Assembly: GCF_000166295.1 (NCBI RefSeq)
Contig: NC_017506.1
Location: 434,001-498,000, forward strand
Length of the DNA stretch: 64,000 bases
Origin: Marinobacter adhaerens HP15
Lineage (GTDB): Bacteria > Pseudomonadota > Gammaproteobacteria > Pseudomonadales > Oleiphilaceae
Reading direction: 5' to 3'
In this document: positions 27,624-36,548 of the stretch, piece by piece
Layout: every line of letters begins with the position of its first letter
Numbering within the stretch: position 1 is the first letter of the stretch
Position numbers and translations under genes: made by a program
The notes under the pieces: model-generated
Seen by the model: only the letters and a program-made list of their open reading frames with translations
Databases searched by the model: none
What the model was told of the DNA's origin: nothing

Positions 27624-29896
27624 ATAGTTTCCCTGAGTTCCCGAGCGGCGGCGACCATGCTTTTCAGGGCAGGGCGGACCTCCTCCCACTGACGGGTCTT
27701 CAGGCCACAGTCCGGGTTCACCCATAGCCGCTCTGCCGGTATCCGCTCTGCCGCCTTTATCATCAATGATCGAATCTGCTCGCTGTCGGGAATATTCGGT
27801 GAGTGTATGTCATAGACACCGGGCCCGATGTCGTTCGGGTAATGGAAGCCACGGAAGGCATCGAGAAGCTCCATGTCCGACCGGGAGGTCTCGATGGTAA
27901 TCACATCAGCGTCCATCCGGGCGATGGCTTCGATAATGTCGTTGAACTCCGAATAGCACATGTGGGTGTGGATCTGGGTTTCGTCTCGAACGCCGTTGGC
28001 AGATATCCGGAATGACTCGATGGCCCAGTCCAGATAGTTCTTCCAATCGGCTTGCCGCAGCGGCAAGCCCTCCCGAAGGGCGGCTTCATCGATCTGGATA
28101 ATTCGGGCGCCCGAGGCCTCCAGATCAAGCACCTCCTCCCGGATGGCCAGTGCCAGTTGAAGGCAGGTCTCTCGCCGTGGCTGGTCGTCCCGCACGAACG
28201 ACCAGTTGAGGATGGTGACAGGTCCGGTCAGCATGCCCTTCAGAGGCTTTTTCGTGAGCGACTGGGCATAGCGGATCCATTCGACGGTCATGGCTTTCGG
28301 GCGCGATATGTCTCCGAACAGGATGGGTGGTTTCACGCATCGGGAGCCGTAGGATTGAACCCACCCGAACTGACTGAAGGTATAGCCGTCCAGTTGTTCG
28401 CCGAAATATTCGACCATGTCGTTTCGTTCGGCTTCGCCGTGAACAAGCACATCGAGCCCCAGGGCCTCCTGCTCGACAATGCAGCGACGAACCTCTTCGC
28501 GAATCCGGGCGTTGTATTGCGGCTCCGTTAGCTCTCCCTTTCGGAACTGCAAGCGGGTCTGGCGGATATCCCGTGTTTGGGGAAAGGACCCGATGGTGGT
28601 TGTCGGGAAGCGGGGTAGGCCAAGCTTCCGTTGCTGTATGGCGATGCGGTCCGGGAAACGGCTTTGCCGCTGACCGAGTGCCGGGCTGACGTCGGCGAGA
28701 CGGGCCTGCACAGAAGCACTATGAACCCGTTCGGATTTTGCCCGACTGTTGACGGCTACCGTCGATTCCGCCAGTTGTTTGCGAACGGCCGCTCTTCCAT
28801 TATTCAACGCTGTGGCGAGAGTCTTCAGTTCATCCAGTTTCTGGACGGCGAATGCCAGCCAGCTGCGGATTTCCGGGTCCAGCTTGTCTTCACTCGTTAG
28901 ATCAACAGGCACATGAATCAGTGAGCAGGATGGCGCGAGCCAGAGACGATTCCCCAACTTTTCATAGACCGGTTCGAGCCAGTCGAGGGTCTTCTCCAGA
29001 TCCGATCGCCAGATATTCCGGCCATTGATGACGCCCAAAGAAAGTTGCTTGTGGGGCGGTAGCCAGTCGACCACACGGGGGACTTCCTGTGGGGCACTGA
29101 TGGCATCGAGGTGCAATCCGGCCACGGGTAATTCGCAGGCCAGCTGCAGATTTTCACGCAATTCACCGAAGTAAGTGGTTACCAACAACTTCGGCGTGCT
29201 GGTCTTGAGGTGGTGATAAGCGAGGCTGAAGGCGTGGCGCCAGTCCGCGTCCAGGTCGGTCACAAGCGCGGGTTCGTCTACCTGAACCCACTCAACGCCA
29301 CGGTCTGCTAACAGTTCCAGAAGCTCTGAGTACACGGGCAGTAACGACTCCAGCAGCAACAGTCGGTCGCTGTCGTCTTTGGCTTTGCCAAGCCAGAGAT
29401 AGGTGACGGGGCCGATAATCACCGGCTTTGGTGTAACTCCTTGGGCTCGCGCCTCGTCGATCTGATCGATTAGTCGGTTGCCATTGAGTCGAAAGCGGGT
29501 GTTCTGGTGGAACTCGGGCACGATGTAGTGATAGTTGGTGTCGAACCATTTGGTCATTTCCCCTGCCTGAACACCGCAGCAGGCTGATTCCTGCCCGGAA
29601 CGCCCCCGGGCTACCCGGAAATAACGGTCGAGTTCGCTGCCTTTGGTGTCGTTCACCCGCTCGGGCAGGTTGCCCAGGGTGACACTCATATCCAGTATCT
29701 GATCGTAAAAGGAGAAGTCTCCGACGGGCACCCGGTCCAGTGGGCGTTGGTTCTGCCAATGCCTGCGCCGGAGATCGGCACCGCTAATCTGCAGATCTTC
29801 CTCGCTTATCCGGCCTTTCCAGAAGGCTTCCTGGGCAAACTTCAGCTCACGGCGGGCCCCGATTCGTGGGAAGCCGAGATTGTGGGTGGTTACCAT
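27617..29896 (-). CDS. metE: Cobalamin-independent methionine synthase
   Basis: Transfers the methyl group of methyltetrahydropteroyl-triglutamate to homocysteine, using zinc. The 759-residue protein is full length with the two expected barrels. The N-terminal one starts [19 protein letters not shown]. The catalytic one has the zinc ligands H645 and C647 ([10 protein letters not shown]) and C730 (NPDCGLKTR), plus [12 protein letters not shown] at its entrance. AGGA precedes the ATG. It is divergent from metR, with MetR-type operator sequences between, so activation by MetR in response to homocysteine is expected. Confidence 0.97.
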   Translation of the reverse strand: MVTTHNLGFPRIGARRELKFAQEAFWKGRISEEDLQISGADLRRRHWQNQRPLDRVPVGDFSFYDQILDMSVTLGNLPERVNDTKGSELDRYFRVARGRSGQESACCGVQAGEMTKWFDTNYHYIVPEFHQNTRFRLNGNRLIDQIDEARAQGVTPKPVIIGPVTYLWLGKAKDDSDRLLLLESLLPVYSELLELLADRGVEWVQVDEPALVTDLDADWRHAFSLAYHHLKTSTPKLLVTTYFGELRENLQLACELPVAGLHLDAISAPQEVPRVVDWLPPHKQLSLGVINGRNIWRSDLEKTLDWLEPVYEKLGNRLWLAPSCSLIHVPVDLTSEDKLDPEIRSWLAFAVQKLDELKTLATALNNGRAAVRKQLAESTVAVNSRAKSERVHSASVQARLADVSPALGQRQSRFPDRIAIQQRKLGLPRFPTTTIGSFPQTRDIRQTRLQFRKGELTEPQYNARIREEVRRCIVEQEALGLDVLVHGEAERNDMVEYFGEQLDGYTFSQFGWVQSYGSRCVKPPILFGDISRPKAMTVEWIRYAQSLTKKPLKGMLTGPVTILNWSFVRDDQPRRETCLQLALAIREEVLDLEASGARIIQIDEAALREGLPLRQADWKNYLDWAIESFRISANGVRDETQIHTHMCYSEFNDIIEAIARMDADVITIETSRSDMELLDAFRGFHYPNDIGPGVYDIHSPNIPDSEQIRSLMIKAAERIPAERLWVNPDCGLKTRQWEEVRPALKSMVAAARELRETIQ

Positions 29897-29957
29897 GGTG
29901 TGTCCTCTGCTTGATTCTGTGATTTTGAAGAAAGTGCAGAATATCCACCTGGCGGAA

Positions 29958-29980
29958 TGAAAAATAATGGTATTATTTCA
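29958..29980. promoter_or_regulatory. AT-rich dyad with TGAA/TTCA ends upstream of metE
   Basis: The interval begins TGAA and ends TTCA, and its inner part is nearly symmetrical (AATAAT...ATTATT). It lies 62 bases before the metE start. The ends match MetR half-sites but are 15 bases apart instead of five, so it may combine promoter and an upstream operator. Confidence 0.45.
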
Positions 29981-29988
29981 GAGATCAA

Positions 29989-30001
29989 TGAATATTGTTC
30001 A
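29989..30001. promoter_or_regulatory. MetR binding site
   Basis: TGAATATTGTTCA matches the MetR consensus TGAA-N5-TTCA exactly. It ends 14 bases before the metR start, so MetR bound here would repress its own gene while acting on divergent metE. Confidence 0.7.
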
Positions 30002-30015
30002 TGCTAAGGGTAATA

Positions 30016-30906
30016 ATGATCGAGCGAAGCCATCTGGAAATTCTCCGGGCAGTGAATCAGCAGGGGTCTTTGACGGCGGCCGCCGAGTGCCTGCATTTGA
30101 CGCAATCTGCCCTCAGCCATTCCATCCGTAAGCTGGAACACCAGTTTGGTACCGACATCTGGGTGCGGGAAGGGCGGCAGTTGCGACTGACACAGTCGGG
30201 GGAATACCTTCTTTCGCTGGCCAACAGGCTGCTGCCGCAGATGGAGCACGCGGAGATGCTGATCGGCCAGTTTGCCAGGGGGCAGCGTGGCACGCTGCGT
30301 ATCGGAATGGAGTGCCATCCCTGCTATCAATGGCTGTTGAAAGTAGTCGGGCCCTATCTGGAGGGCTGGCCCGGGGTGGATGTGGATGTAAAACAGAAAT
30401 TCCAGTTTGGCGGCATTGGCGCCCTGTTCGGTCACGACATCGACATGCTGGTAACTCCGGACCCCCTGCAGCGCCCGGGCCTGGTTTTCGAGCCGGTGTT
30501 CGACTACGAGCAGGTGTTGGTGGTGGCCGCGGACCATGCTCTGGCGGACAAGGCCTGGGCTGAACCCGGGGATCTGGAGAAAGAAACCCTGATCACCTAC
30601 CCGGTGGAAATCGAACGTCTGGATATCTACACGCGGTTCCTGCTTCCGGCCCACGCCAGTCCCGCGCGGCACAAAACCATCGAGACCACCGATATCATGT
30701 TGCAAATGGTCGCGGCAGGGCGCGGGGTGGCCGCGCTCCCACGCTGGCTGGTCGAGGATTACGGTGCCCGGATTCCGGTTCGGCCGGTTCAGCTCGGGGA
30801 AACGGGGATTCCGAAACAGATCTTTTTAGGACTTCGTGAGCGGGATCGGGAGGTGGATTACCTGAATTCGTTCATGAAGCTGGCACGTGAGGTTCGCTGG
30901 AATTAA
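30016..30906 (+). CDS. metR: LysR-family regulator of methionine genes
   Basis: 296-residue LysR-type activator. The N-terminal winged helix-turn-helix is LEILRAVNQQGSLTAAAECLHLTQSALSHSIRKLEHQFG. The periplasmic-binding-like effector domain follows from about residue 90 (RIGMECHPCYQWLL), with ETTDIMLQMVAAGRGVAALP near 220-240, as in MetR. Homocysteine is the known co-effector of the family. ATG at 30016 is chosen because AAGGG lies five bases upstream; in-frame starts at 29995 and 30001 fall inside the operator. It is divergent from its likely target metE. Confidence 0.94.
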   Translation: MIERSHLEILRAVNQQGSLTAAAECLHLTQSALSHSIRKLEHQFGTDIWVREGRQLRLTQSGEYLLSLANRLLPQMEHAEMLIGQFARGQRGTLRIGMECHPCYQWLLKVVGPYLEGWPGVDVDVKQKFQFGGIGALFGHDIDMLVTPDPLQRPGLVFEPVFDYEQVLVVAADHALADKAWAEPGDLEKETLITYPVEIERLDIYTRFLLPAHASPARHKTIETTDIMLQMVAAGRGVAALPRWLVEDYGARIPVRPVQLGETGIPKQIFLGLRERDREVDYLNSFMKLAREVRWN

Positions 30907-30952
30907 CCTCTTCAGTTAAACTGCGCAAAAAATTCGTTCAGGAAACCAGACT

Positions 30953-31345
30953 ATGAGTGAGATACCCGCAGACCTGAAATACATTGAGACCCATCAATGG
31001 GTTCGCGTGTCAGACGATGGCACGGCGACTGTCGGTATTACGGATTTTGCCCAGGAGCAACTGGGTGATGTGGTATACATCGGTGTTCCGGATGTGGGCG
31101 CAACGGTTAACGGAGGAGAGGAAGCCGGGGTCGCTGAGTCTGTGAAGTCGGCTTCGGATGTGTTCAGCCCGGTGACCGGTGAGGTTATCGAGGTGAATGA
31201 GAGCCTCGAGGACGAGCCGGAGAAGGTCAACGAAGATCCCTACGGTGACGGCTGGCTTTACAAGGTGCGTCTCGAGGATGCTGGTGAGCTGGATGGCCTG
31301 ATGGATTCTACAGCTTATGCGGAGCATGTGGCGGCCGAGGAATAA
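30953..31345 (+). CDS. gcvH: Glycine cleavage system H protein
   Basis: 130-residue lipoyl carrier that shuttles the aminomethyl group between the P, T and L proteins of glycine cleavage. The lipoylation site is the lysine in AGVAESVKSASDVFSPVTGEV, and the N-terminus DLKYIETHQWVRVSDDGTATVGITDFAQ is canonical. AGGAA precedes the ATG. No gcvT or gcvP lies beside it, so the rest of the system must be elsewhere, or this is an additional H protein. It sits between metR and a long inverted repeat, which makes it a separate unit or a metR-linked one. Confidence 0.95.
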   Translation: MSEIPADLKYIETHQWVRVSDDGTATVGITDFAQEQLGDVVYIGVPDVGATVNGGEEAGVAESVKSASDVFSPVTGEVIEVNESLEDEPEKVNEDPYGDGWLYKVRLEDAGELDGLMDSTAYAEHVAAEE

Positions 31346-31367
31346 CACTTCCGCTTGGGAGGCTGGC

Positions 31368-31468
31368 CTGACGGGGCGGGCCTTCCAAAACACGCTGTGA
31401 ATACGTCCCTGTACGCTTGGCTCCGCGATCCCTGGCTCCGCACAGTTTTGGAAGGCCCGCCCCGTCAG
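31368..31468. repeat. 101-bp element with perfect 24-base inverted arms
   Basis: The arm at 31368-31391 is exactly inverted at 31445-31468, with 53 bases between. The arms are GC-rich with CCTTCCAAAAC at the inner end. The centre contains GGCTCCGC twice (31429-31440 region and about ten bases earlier) and several tACG steps. The length is far beyond a normal terminator. It may be a REP/MITE-like palindromic unit or a strong 3' hairpin of gcvH. Only one copy occurs in this window. Confidence 0.85.
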
Positions 31469-31504
31469 CCCGTCATACATCGGTATCAGTTTCAACTCAT
31501 CTTG

Positions 31505-31510
31505 TATAAT
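31505..31510 (+). promoter_or_regulatory. Consensus -10 box upstream of rlmI
   Basis: TATAAT is an exact -10 hexamer 29 bases before the rlmI start. No clear -35 is seen at 16-18 bases, so the call is tentative. Confidence 0.4.
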
Positions 31511-31538
31511 CCCTGTCTTTCCTTTCCAGGTGGTCTTT

Positions 31539-32735
31539 ATGAATTTTCCGGTTCTGTATCTTCGAAAAGGCGCAGAGCGCCGTCTCCGTGCTGGCCATCT
31601 ATGGGTTTACAGCAATGAGGTGGACACCCGCCGCAGTCCGCTGACGGAATTCGAGGCCGGTGTTCAGGCGGAGCTTCGGGCGTCGAACGACAAGCCTCTG
31701 GGTACAGTGTTCGTTAATCCCCATGCGCTGATTTGTGGTCGGCTGATCAGTCGGGATCCGGGCCACGGCATGACGCCCCAGCGGTTGACCCAGCGGATGG
31801 AGGCTGCGCTTGCGCTCAGAGAACGGCTTTTCGACAAGCCGTTTTACCGTTGGGTGTTTGGCGACAGTGACGGGCTTTCGGGGCTGGTGATTGACCGGTT
31901 TGATTCCACGGTGGTGGTGCAGATTTCCACGGCCGGTATGGAAGCGATGAAGGAGGCAGTTGTTCGGGCAGTCCAGCGGCTGGTGCACCCTGAGGCGATC
32001 ATTCTCAAGAACGATGGCAAGATGCGCAAGGTGGAGGGGCTGGATACCTACGTGGAGCAGGCCCATGGCGCTGCGGTGAGTCTGCTGGAGGTGGAGGAGA
32101 ACGGTGTCCGGTTCGAGGTGCCGTTGGAAGGCGGCCAGAAGACGGGCTGGTTTTACGATCATCGGATGAACCGTGCCCGTTTGCAGGCCTATGCGCCGGG
32201 CAAGCGGGTGCTGGATGTGTTCAGTTATGTCGGTGGCTGGGGCATTCAGGCCGCTTGTGCCGGGGCCACCCAAGTGACCTGTGTCGACAGTTCGGCCGGT
32301 GCCATTGATTCGGTTCACCACAACGCCAGGCTCAATGGCCTCGACAATGTGGAAACCATTGAGGGGGATGCCTTCGAGGCCCTGAAGGCGCTGGCGGATG
32401 AGAAGGAGAAGTTTGATGTGGTGGTTCTCGATCCGCCGGCACTGATTCCCCGGCGCAGGGACCAGAAGGCGGGTGAAGAGGCCTATGCCCGGCTGAACCA
32501 GCTCGGTCTGCGGTTGCTGGAGCGCGATGGGATACTGGTTTCCGCGTCCTGTTCGATGCATCTCTCGCAGGAGAAGCTGGTGGACATCATTCGAGGCAGC
32601 GGCCGCAAGATCGACCGCTTTGTCCAGTTGCTCGAGCAGGGGCATCAGGCTCCGGATCACCCGGTGATTCCGGGCATCCCCGAGACCGATTACATCAAAT
32701 CCTGCTTTGTTCGTTCACTGACGGGGTTCTTTTAA
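31539..32735 (+). CDS. rlmI: 23S rRNA (cytosine-C5) methyltransferase, RlmI type
   Basis: SAM-dependent methyltransferase of 398 residues. An N-terminal PUA RNA-binding domain (LRKGAERRLRAGHLWVYSNEV) is followed by an EEHEE-type linker and a Rossmann domain with the SAM motif VLDVFSYVGGWGIQAA. The catalytic region carries VVLDPPALIPRR and the cysteine-containing VSASCSMHLSQ. The family makes m5C1962 in 23S rRNA. I prefer ATG 31539 over the GTG at 31530, because CCAGG is then correctly spaced. It converges on the HAD phosphatase gene, which ends nine bases away. Confidence 0.9.
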   Translation: MNFPVLYLRKGAERRLRAGHLWVYSNEVDTRRSPLTEFEAGVQAELRASNDKPLGTVFVNPHALICGRLISRDPGHGMTPQRLTQRMEAALALRERLFDKPFYRWVFGDSDGLSGLVIDRFDSTVVVQISTAGMEAMKEAVVRAVQRLVHPEAIILKNDGKMRKVEGLDTYVEQAHGAAVSLLEVEENGVRFEVPLEGGQKTGWFYDHRMNRARLQAYAPGKRVLDVFSYVGGWGIQAACAGATQVTCVDSSAGAIDSVHHNARLNGLDNVETIEGDAFEALKALADEKEKFDVVVLDPPALIPRRRDQKAGEEAYARLNQLGLRLLERDGILVSASCSMHLSQEKLVDIIRGSGRKIDRFVQLLEQGHQAPDHPVIPGIPETDYIKSCFVRSLTGFF

Positions 32736-32743
32736 ACCTGCCA

Positions 32744-33400
32744 TTAACCCCGAAGTGACATGACTTTCCAGCCGTTGTCCCGGGCATATTGCGCCAGGGT
32801 CGGGTCCGGGTCTACGGCTACCGGGTTGTCCACTTTTTTCAGCAGCGGCAAGTCATTGTGGGAGTCGCTGTAGAACCAGGCCCCCTCGAGTGTCCTGTTA
32901 TGGGCACTCAGCCAGTCATCCAGTCGCGTGACCTTGCCATCCTGAAAGCTCGGAGTGCCGGCCACTTCGCCTGTATAACGGCCGTTGACAAGCTCGGGCT
33001 CGGTGGCGATCAGATGTTCGATGCCGAGGGCCTCGGCAATGGGTTCAGTCACAAAACGGTTGGTGGCGGTGATGATCATCAGGGTGTGACCCTGCTCCCG
33101 GTGGCTGTCCAGCAGCGTATTAGCAGTGGCCTGCATCATGGGGCGTACTTTTTTCTCCATAAAGGCTTCCCGCCACGCCAGTAGCTCTTCCATGTTGTGA
33201 CTGGCCAAAGGCTGAAGGGCAAACCCCAGGTAGTGCAGAATATCCAGCTCGCCGTTCAGGTATTCCTGATAGAAGCGGTCGTTGGCAAGGCGGTATTCCT
33301 CGGCATCGACAATGCCTTCCTCCACCAGAAATTCGCCCCAGGCGTGGTCGCTGTCTCCGGCTAAAAGGGTGTTGTCGAGATCAAAAATTGCGAGCGTCAA
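32744..33400 (-). CDS. HAD-superfamily (IB) phosphatase, SerB-like
   Basis: 218-residue haloacid dehalogenase-like hydrolase. The nucleophile motif is FDLDNTLL at the very N-terminus, motif II lies in MIITATNRFVTEPIAEAL, and the acidic motif is YSDSHNDLPLL. Subfamily IB members include phosphoserine and phosphoglycolate-type phosphatases, and the substrate here is unknown. The start is a TTG at 33400, because GGAGGT sits six bases upstream and LTLAIFDLD then begins the protein. The longer GTG frame (33421) would translate through its own ribosome site. It is divergent from rppH, as in related genomes with HAD-rppH-ptsP order. Confidence 0.88.
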   Translation of the reverse strand: MTLAIFDLDNTLLAGDSDHAWGEFLVEEGIVDAEEYRLANDRFYQEYLNGELDILHYLGFALQPLASHNMEELLAWREAFMEKKVRPMMQATANTLLDSHREQGHTLMIITATNRFVTEPIAEALGIEHLIATEPELVNGRYTGEVAGTPSFQDGKVTRLDDWLSAHNRTLEGAWFYSDSHNDLPLLKKVDNPVAVDPDPTLAQYARDNGWKVMSLRG

Positions 33401-33573
33401 GCGGCTACCTCCGGTGATCACAGGGCTTGCAGTAAAACGCCAAGTCTATCATGACCTGTCCCCAACGGCTCCGTTTGCCGAACCCTTGGGATTCTGTAAG
33501 AATGAGAGCAACTTGGACAAATCCGACCGGTGAATTTTTGTACCGGTCAACCGACTTTTGAGAGGACTGTGCC

Positions 33574-34104
33574 GTGATCGATTCAGACGGTTTCAGACCC
33601 AACGTCGGAATCATTCTGGCCAATCACAGAGGAGAAGTTCTCTGGGCAAGGCGAATAGGGCAGGACTCCTGGCAGTTTCCCCAGGGTGGCATCAAACATG
33701 ATGAATCCCCCGAGGATGCGCTGTACCGGGAGCTTGGAGAGGAAATCGGCCTCTGTGCAAACGATGTGGAAATCATCAGCTGCACGCGAGGCTGGCTGAG
33801 GTATCGACTCCCGAGGAGGATGGTACGCCAAAACTCCCACCCCGTTTGTGTGGGCCAAAAACAGAAATGGTTCCTGCTGAGGATGTTATCGCCGGACGCG
33901 CAGGTTTGCGTGGACGGTACGGATTCACCGGAGTTCGACGGCTGGCAGTGGGTAAGCTACTGGTATCCGTTGGGGCAGGTGGTTTCATTCAAGCGAGAAG
34001 TGTATCGACGCGCGCTGAGAGAGCTTGCGCCGCGACTGTTCTACAACATGGAGCAGTGGCATAGGGCGGAGCAGAACCGGCGTTTACAGGAACACCAGAA
34101 ATGA
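33574..34104 (+). CDS. rppH: RNA pyrophosphohydrolase
   Basis: Nudix enzyme of 176 residues that removes pyrophosphate from the 5' end of triphosphorylated RNA and triggers decay by RNase E. The Nudix box is [23 protein letters not shown] at about residues 36-58. The RppH-type start [33 protein letters not shown] is complete. It uses a GTG start at 33574. ptsP follows after only 15 bases, so the two genes form the rppH-ptsP operon widespread in this group. Confidence 0.95.
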   Translation: MIDSDGFRPNVGIILANHRGEVLWARRIGQDSWQFPQGGIKHDESPEDALYRELGEEIGLCANDVEIISCTRGWLRYRLPRRMVRQNSHPVCVGQKQKWFLLRMLSPDAQVCVDGTDSPEFDGWQWVSYWYPLGQVVSFKREVYRRALRELAPRLFYNMEQWHRAEQNRRLQEHQK

Positions 34105-34119
34105 CGGACTGACACCGCC

Positions 34120-36426
34120 ATGCTGAGCATTCTGCGAAGTCTAGTACAAGAGGTAAACAGCGCCCGCGATCTGCAGGAGGCGCTGGATATCATTGTATCG
34201 CGGGTGCAGAAAGCCATGGGAACCGAGGTCTGTTCCGTCTACCTGCTTGACCCTGCCACCAACCGCTACATTTTGATGGCCACCGAAGGCCTTTACCGCA
34301 AGGCGGTTGGCCAGGTGAGCCTGGCCTATTCAGAGGGGCTTGTCGGCCTGGTGGGCTCTCGTGAGGAGCCTATCAACCTGGAGGATGCTCCCTCCCATCC
34401 GCGCTATCGTTACTTCCCCGAGACCGGTGAGGAGCGCTTCCGCTCGTTCCTGGGTGTTCCGATCATTCACCATCGCCGGGTGTTGGGTGTGCTCGTTGTC
34501 CAGCAGAGGGAGAGTTCCCGGTGCTTTGATGAGGGCGAAGAGGCATTCCTGGTAACCGTTTCCGCTCAGCTGGCGGGGGTCATAGCCCATAGTGAAGCCA
34601 CCGGCGCCATCAGTGGCCTGTCCCTGACCGGTGAGGAGGCACACGATGTCAGTTTCAACGGCGTGCCGGGTGCTCCAGGTGTTGCCATCGGCAATGGCGT
34701 TGTCGTTTATCCATCCGCTGATCTTGATGTAGTTCCGGAAAAGCCGACTGACGATATTGATCAGGAGCTGGCCCTGTTCGGAGCGTCGGTTAAGGCGGTA
34801 AGGGAAGATATTGAGCGGGTTGCCAAGCGGTTGGCTTCGCAGCTGCGTCCTGAAGAGCAGGCCCTGTTCGATGTTTATCTGAGAATGCTGGGCGATGATG
34901 CCATGCCGGGTGAGGTGTCGAACAAGATCAGGGAAGGGATCTGGGCCCAGGGCGCTCTCAAGCAGGTGGTCCAGCAGTACATCCGTCATTTCGAGATGAT
35001 GGACGATCACTACCTGCAGGAACGCGCTGTTGATATCCGGGACCTGGGCCGCCGTCTGCTGTCTCATCTGCAGGAAGGTGAGCAGAAGCACCTGAACTAC
35101 CCCGAGCGCACGGTCCTGGTCAGCGAAGAGCTGACACCGGCCATGCTTGGCGAGGTCCCCAAGGGGCAGCTGGTGGGTCTGGTGTCGGTCAAAGGCTCCA
35201 GTAACTCTCATGTCGCCATCCTGGCACGTGCCATGGGCGTGCCCACGGTTATGGGACTTGTCGACATTCCGGTGAACCAGCTTGACGGCAAGGAGCTGAT
35301 CGTAGACGGCTTTGAGGGCCAGATTTTTGCTTCGCCATCGGCAGACCTCCGCTCCTACTACCAGGCGATCTGCGACGAAGAAGACGAACTTATTCGCGGG
35401 CTTGAAGTTCTCAAGGACAAGCCCTGTGAAACCACCGATCACCATCGGGTCTCATTGCTGGTGAACACCGGGTTGATGACCGATGTGGTGCGCTCGCTCT
35501 CGCATGGTGCCGAGGGTATCGGTCTCTACCGGACCGAAGTGCCCTTCATGATCAAGGACCGCTTCCCCTCCGAGCAGGAGCAGCGAGAGTATTACCGGGA
35601 GCAGCTCGAAGCCTTTGCGCCGAGCCCCGTTACCATGCGTACGCTGGATATTGGCGGCGACAAGGCGCTGACCTATTTTCCGATCCAGGAGGAAAACCCG
35701 TTCCTGGGCTGGCGGGGTATCCGGGTTACCCTCGACCACCCGGAGATCTTCCTGGTTCAGGTTCGGGCCATGCTCAAGGCCAGCGAGGGATTGAACAACC
35801 TCCAGATCATGCTGCCGATGATCTCCAACATCTCGGAGGTGGAGGAGTCCCTGCACCTGATTTACCGGGTGTACCACGAGGTTCGGGAAGAGGGTTACGA
35901 CATTCACATGCCCAAGGTGGGGGTGATGGTCGAAATCCCCGCTGCCGTTTACCAGATCCGGGAACTGGCGGACAGGGTGGACTTCCTCTCTGTTGGTTCC
36001 AACGACCTGACCCAGTATCTGCTGGCGGTGGATCGTAACAATCCCCGGGTTGCCCAGCTCTATCACTCGTATCACCCGGCGGTACTCCAGGCGCTGGTGC
36101 GAATCGCCCAGGACGCTCACTCGGTGGGCAAGCCCGTTGGCATCTGCGGTGAACTGGCGGGTGATCCCGGCGGTGCGCTGCTGTTGATGGCCATGGGTTA
36201 CGATTCCCTGTCCATGAACGCCGCCAGCTTGCCCAAGGTCAAATCGGTGATTCGCAGTGTCAGCCGTGAGTGGGCCATTCAGCTATTGGAGGATGTGTTG
36301 TTGCTGGACTCGCCTCACGTGATCAAGAGCTGTGTCGACCTGGCGTTGCGTAATGCCGGCTTCGGCCGTTACCTGCGCCCAGGCAAGTCAACGGCCATGG
36401 CTGTTTCAGAGGCTGCCGTTTCCTGA
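34120..36426 (+). CDS. ptsP: Phosphoenolpyruvate-protein phosphotransferase of the nitrogen PTS (EI-Ntr)
   Basis: First enzyme of the regulatory PTS-Ntr phosphorelay, passing phosphate from PEP to NPr. The 768-residue chain has an N-terminal GAF sensor domain (about 1-165), which classical enzyme I lacks. It also has the phosphohistidine swivelling domain with H364 in SSNSHVAILARAMGVPTVMG, and the PEP-binding barrel with EGIGLYRTEVPFM, TLDIGGDKAL, SVGSNDLTQYLLAVDRN and the catalytic-type cysteine in GICGELAGD. Downstream partners ptsN and ptsO are not in the window. It is co-transcribed with rppH. Confidence 0.96.
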   Translation: MLSILRSLVQEVNSARDLQEALDIIVSRVQKAMGTEVCSVYLLDPATNRYILMATEGLYRKAVGQVSLAYSEGLVGLVGSREEPINLEDAPSHPRYRYFPETGEERFRSFLGVPIIHHRRVLGVLVVQQRESSRCFDEGEEAFLVTVSAQLAGVIAHSEATGAISGLSLTGEEAHDVSFNGVPGAPGVAIGNGVVVYPSADLDVVPEKPTDDIDQELALFGASVKAVREDIERVAKRLASQLRPEEQALFDVYLRMLGDDAMPGEVSNKIREGIWAQGALKQVVQQYIRHFEMMDDHYLQERAVDIRDLGRRLLSHLQEGEQKHLNYPERTVLVSEELTPAMLGEVPKGQLVGLVSVKGSSNSHVAILARAMGVPTVMGLVDIPVNQLDGKELIVDGFEGQIFASPSADLRSYYQAICDEEDELIRGLEVLKDKPCETTDHHRVSLLVNTGLMTDVVRSLSHGAEGIGLYRTEVPFMIKDRFPSEQEQREYYREQLEAFAPSPVTMRTLDIGGDKALTYFPIQEENPFLGWRGIRVTLDHPEIFLVQVRAMLKASEGLNNLQIMLPMISNISEVEESLHLIYRVYHEVREEGYDIHMPKVGVMVEIPAAVYQIRELADRVDFLSVGSNDLTQYLLAVDRNNPRVAQLYHSYHPAVLQALVRIAQDAHSVGKPVGICGELAGDPGGALLLMAMGYDSLSMNAASLPKVKSVIRSVSREWAIQLLEDVLLLDSPHVIKSCVDLALRNAGFGRYLRPGKSTAMAVSEAAVS

Positions 36427-36548
36427 TCGCAGGTGCGGGTTTGGGCAATATAGGGTGCGCACTCTAAATACGGTTGTTATCTTGAGAATGGAATTATCCG
36501 GCGGTCTGCCTGACGGACCCGCATTCTTAATCCGGAAAAGGGAAGGCT

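Noticed and set aside
31599..32660. 353-codon minus-strand frame opposite rlmI
   Set aside because: Mirror of a conserved gene, with no domain or start signal. The frames opposite glnE (3248-4150) and ptsP (34330-35445) were dropped for the same reason.
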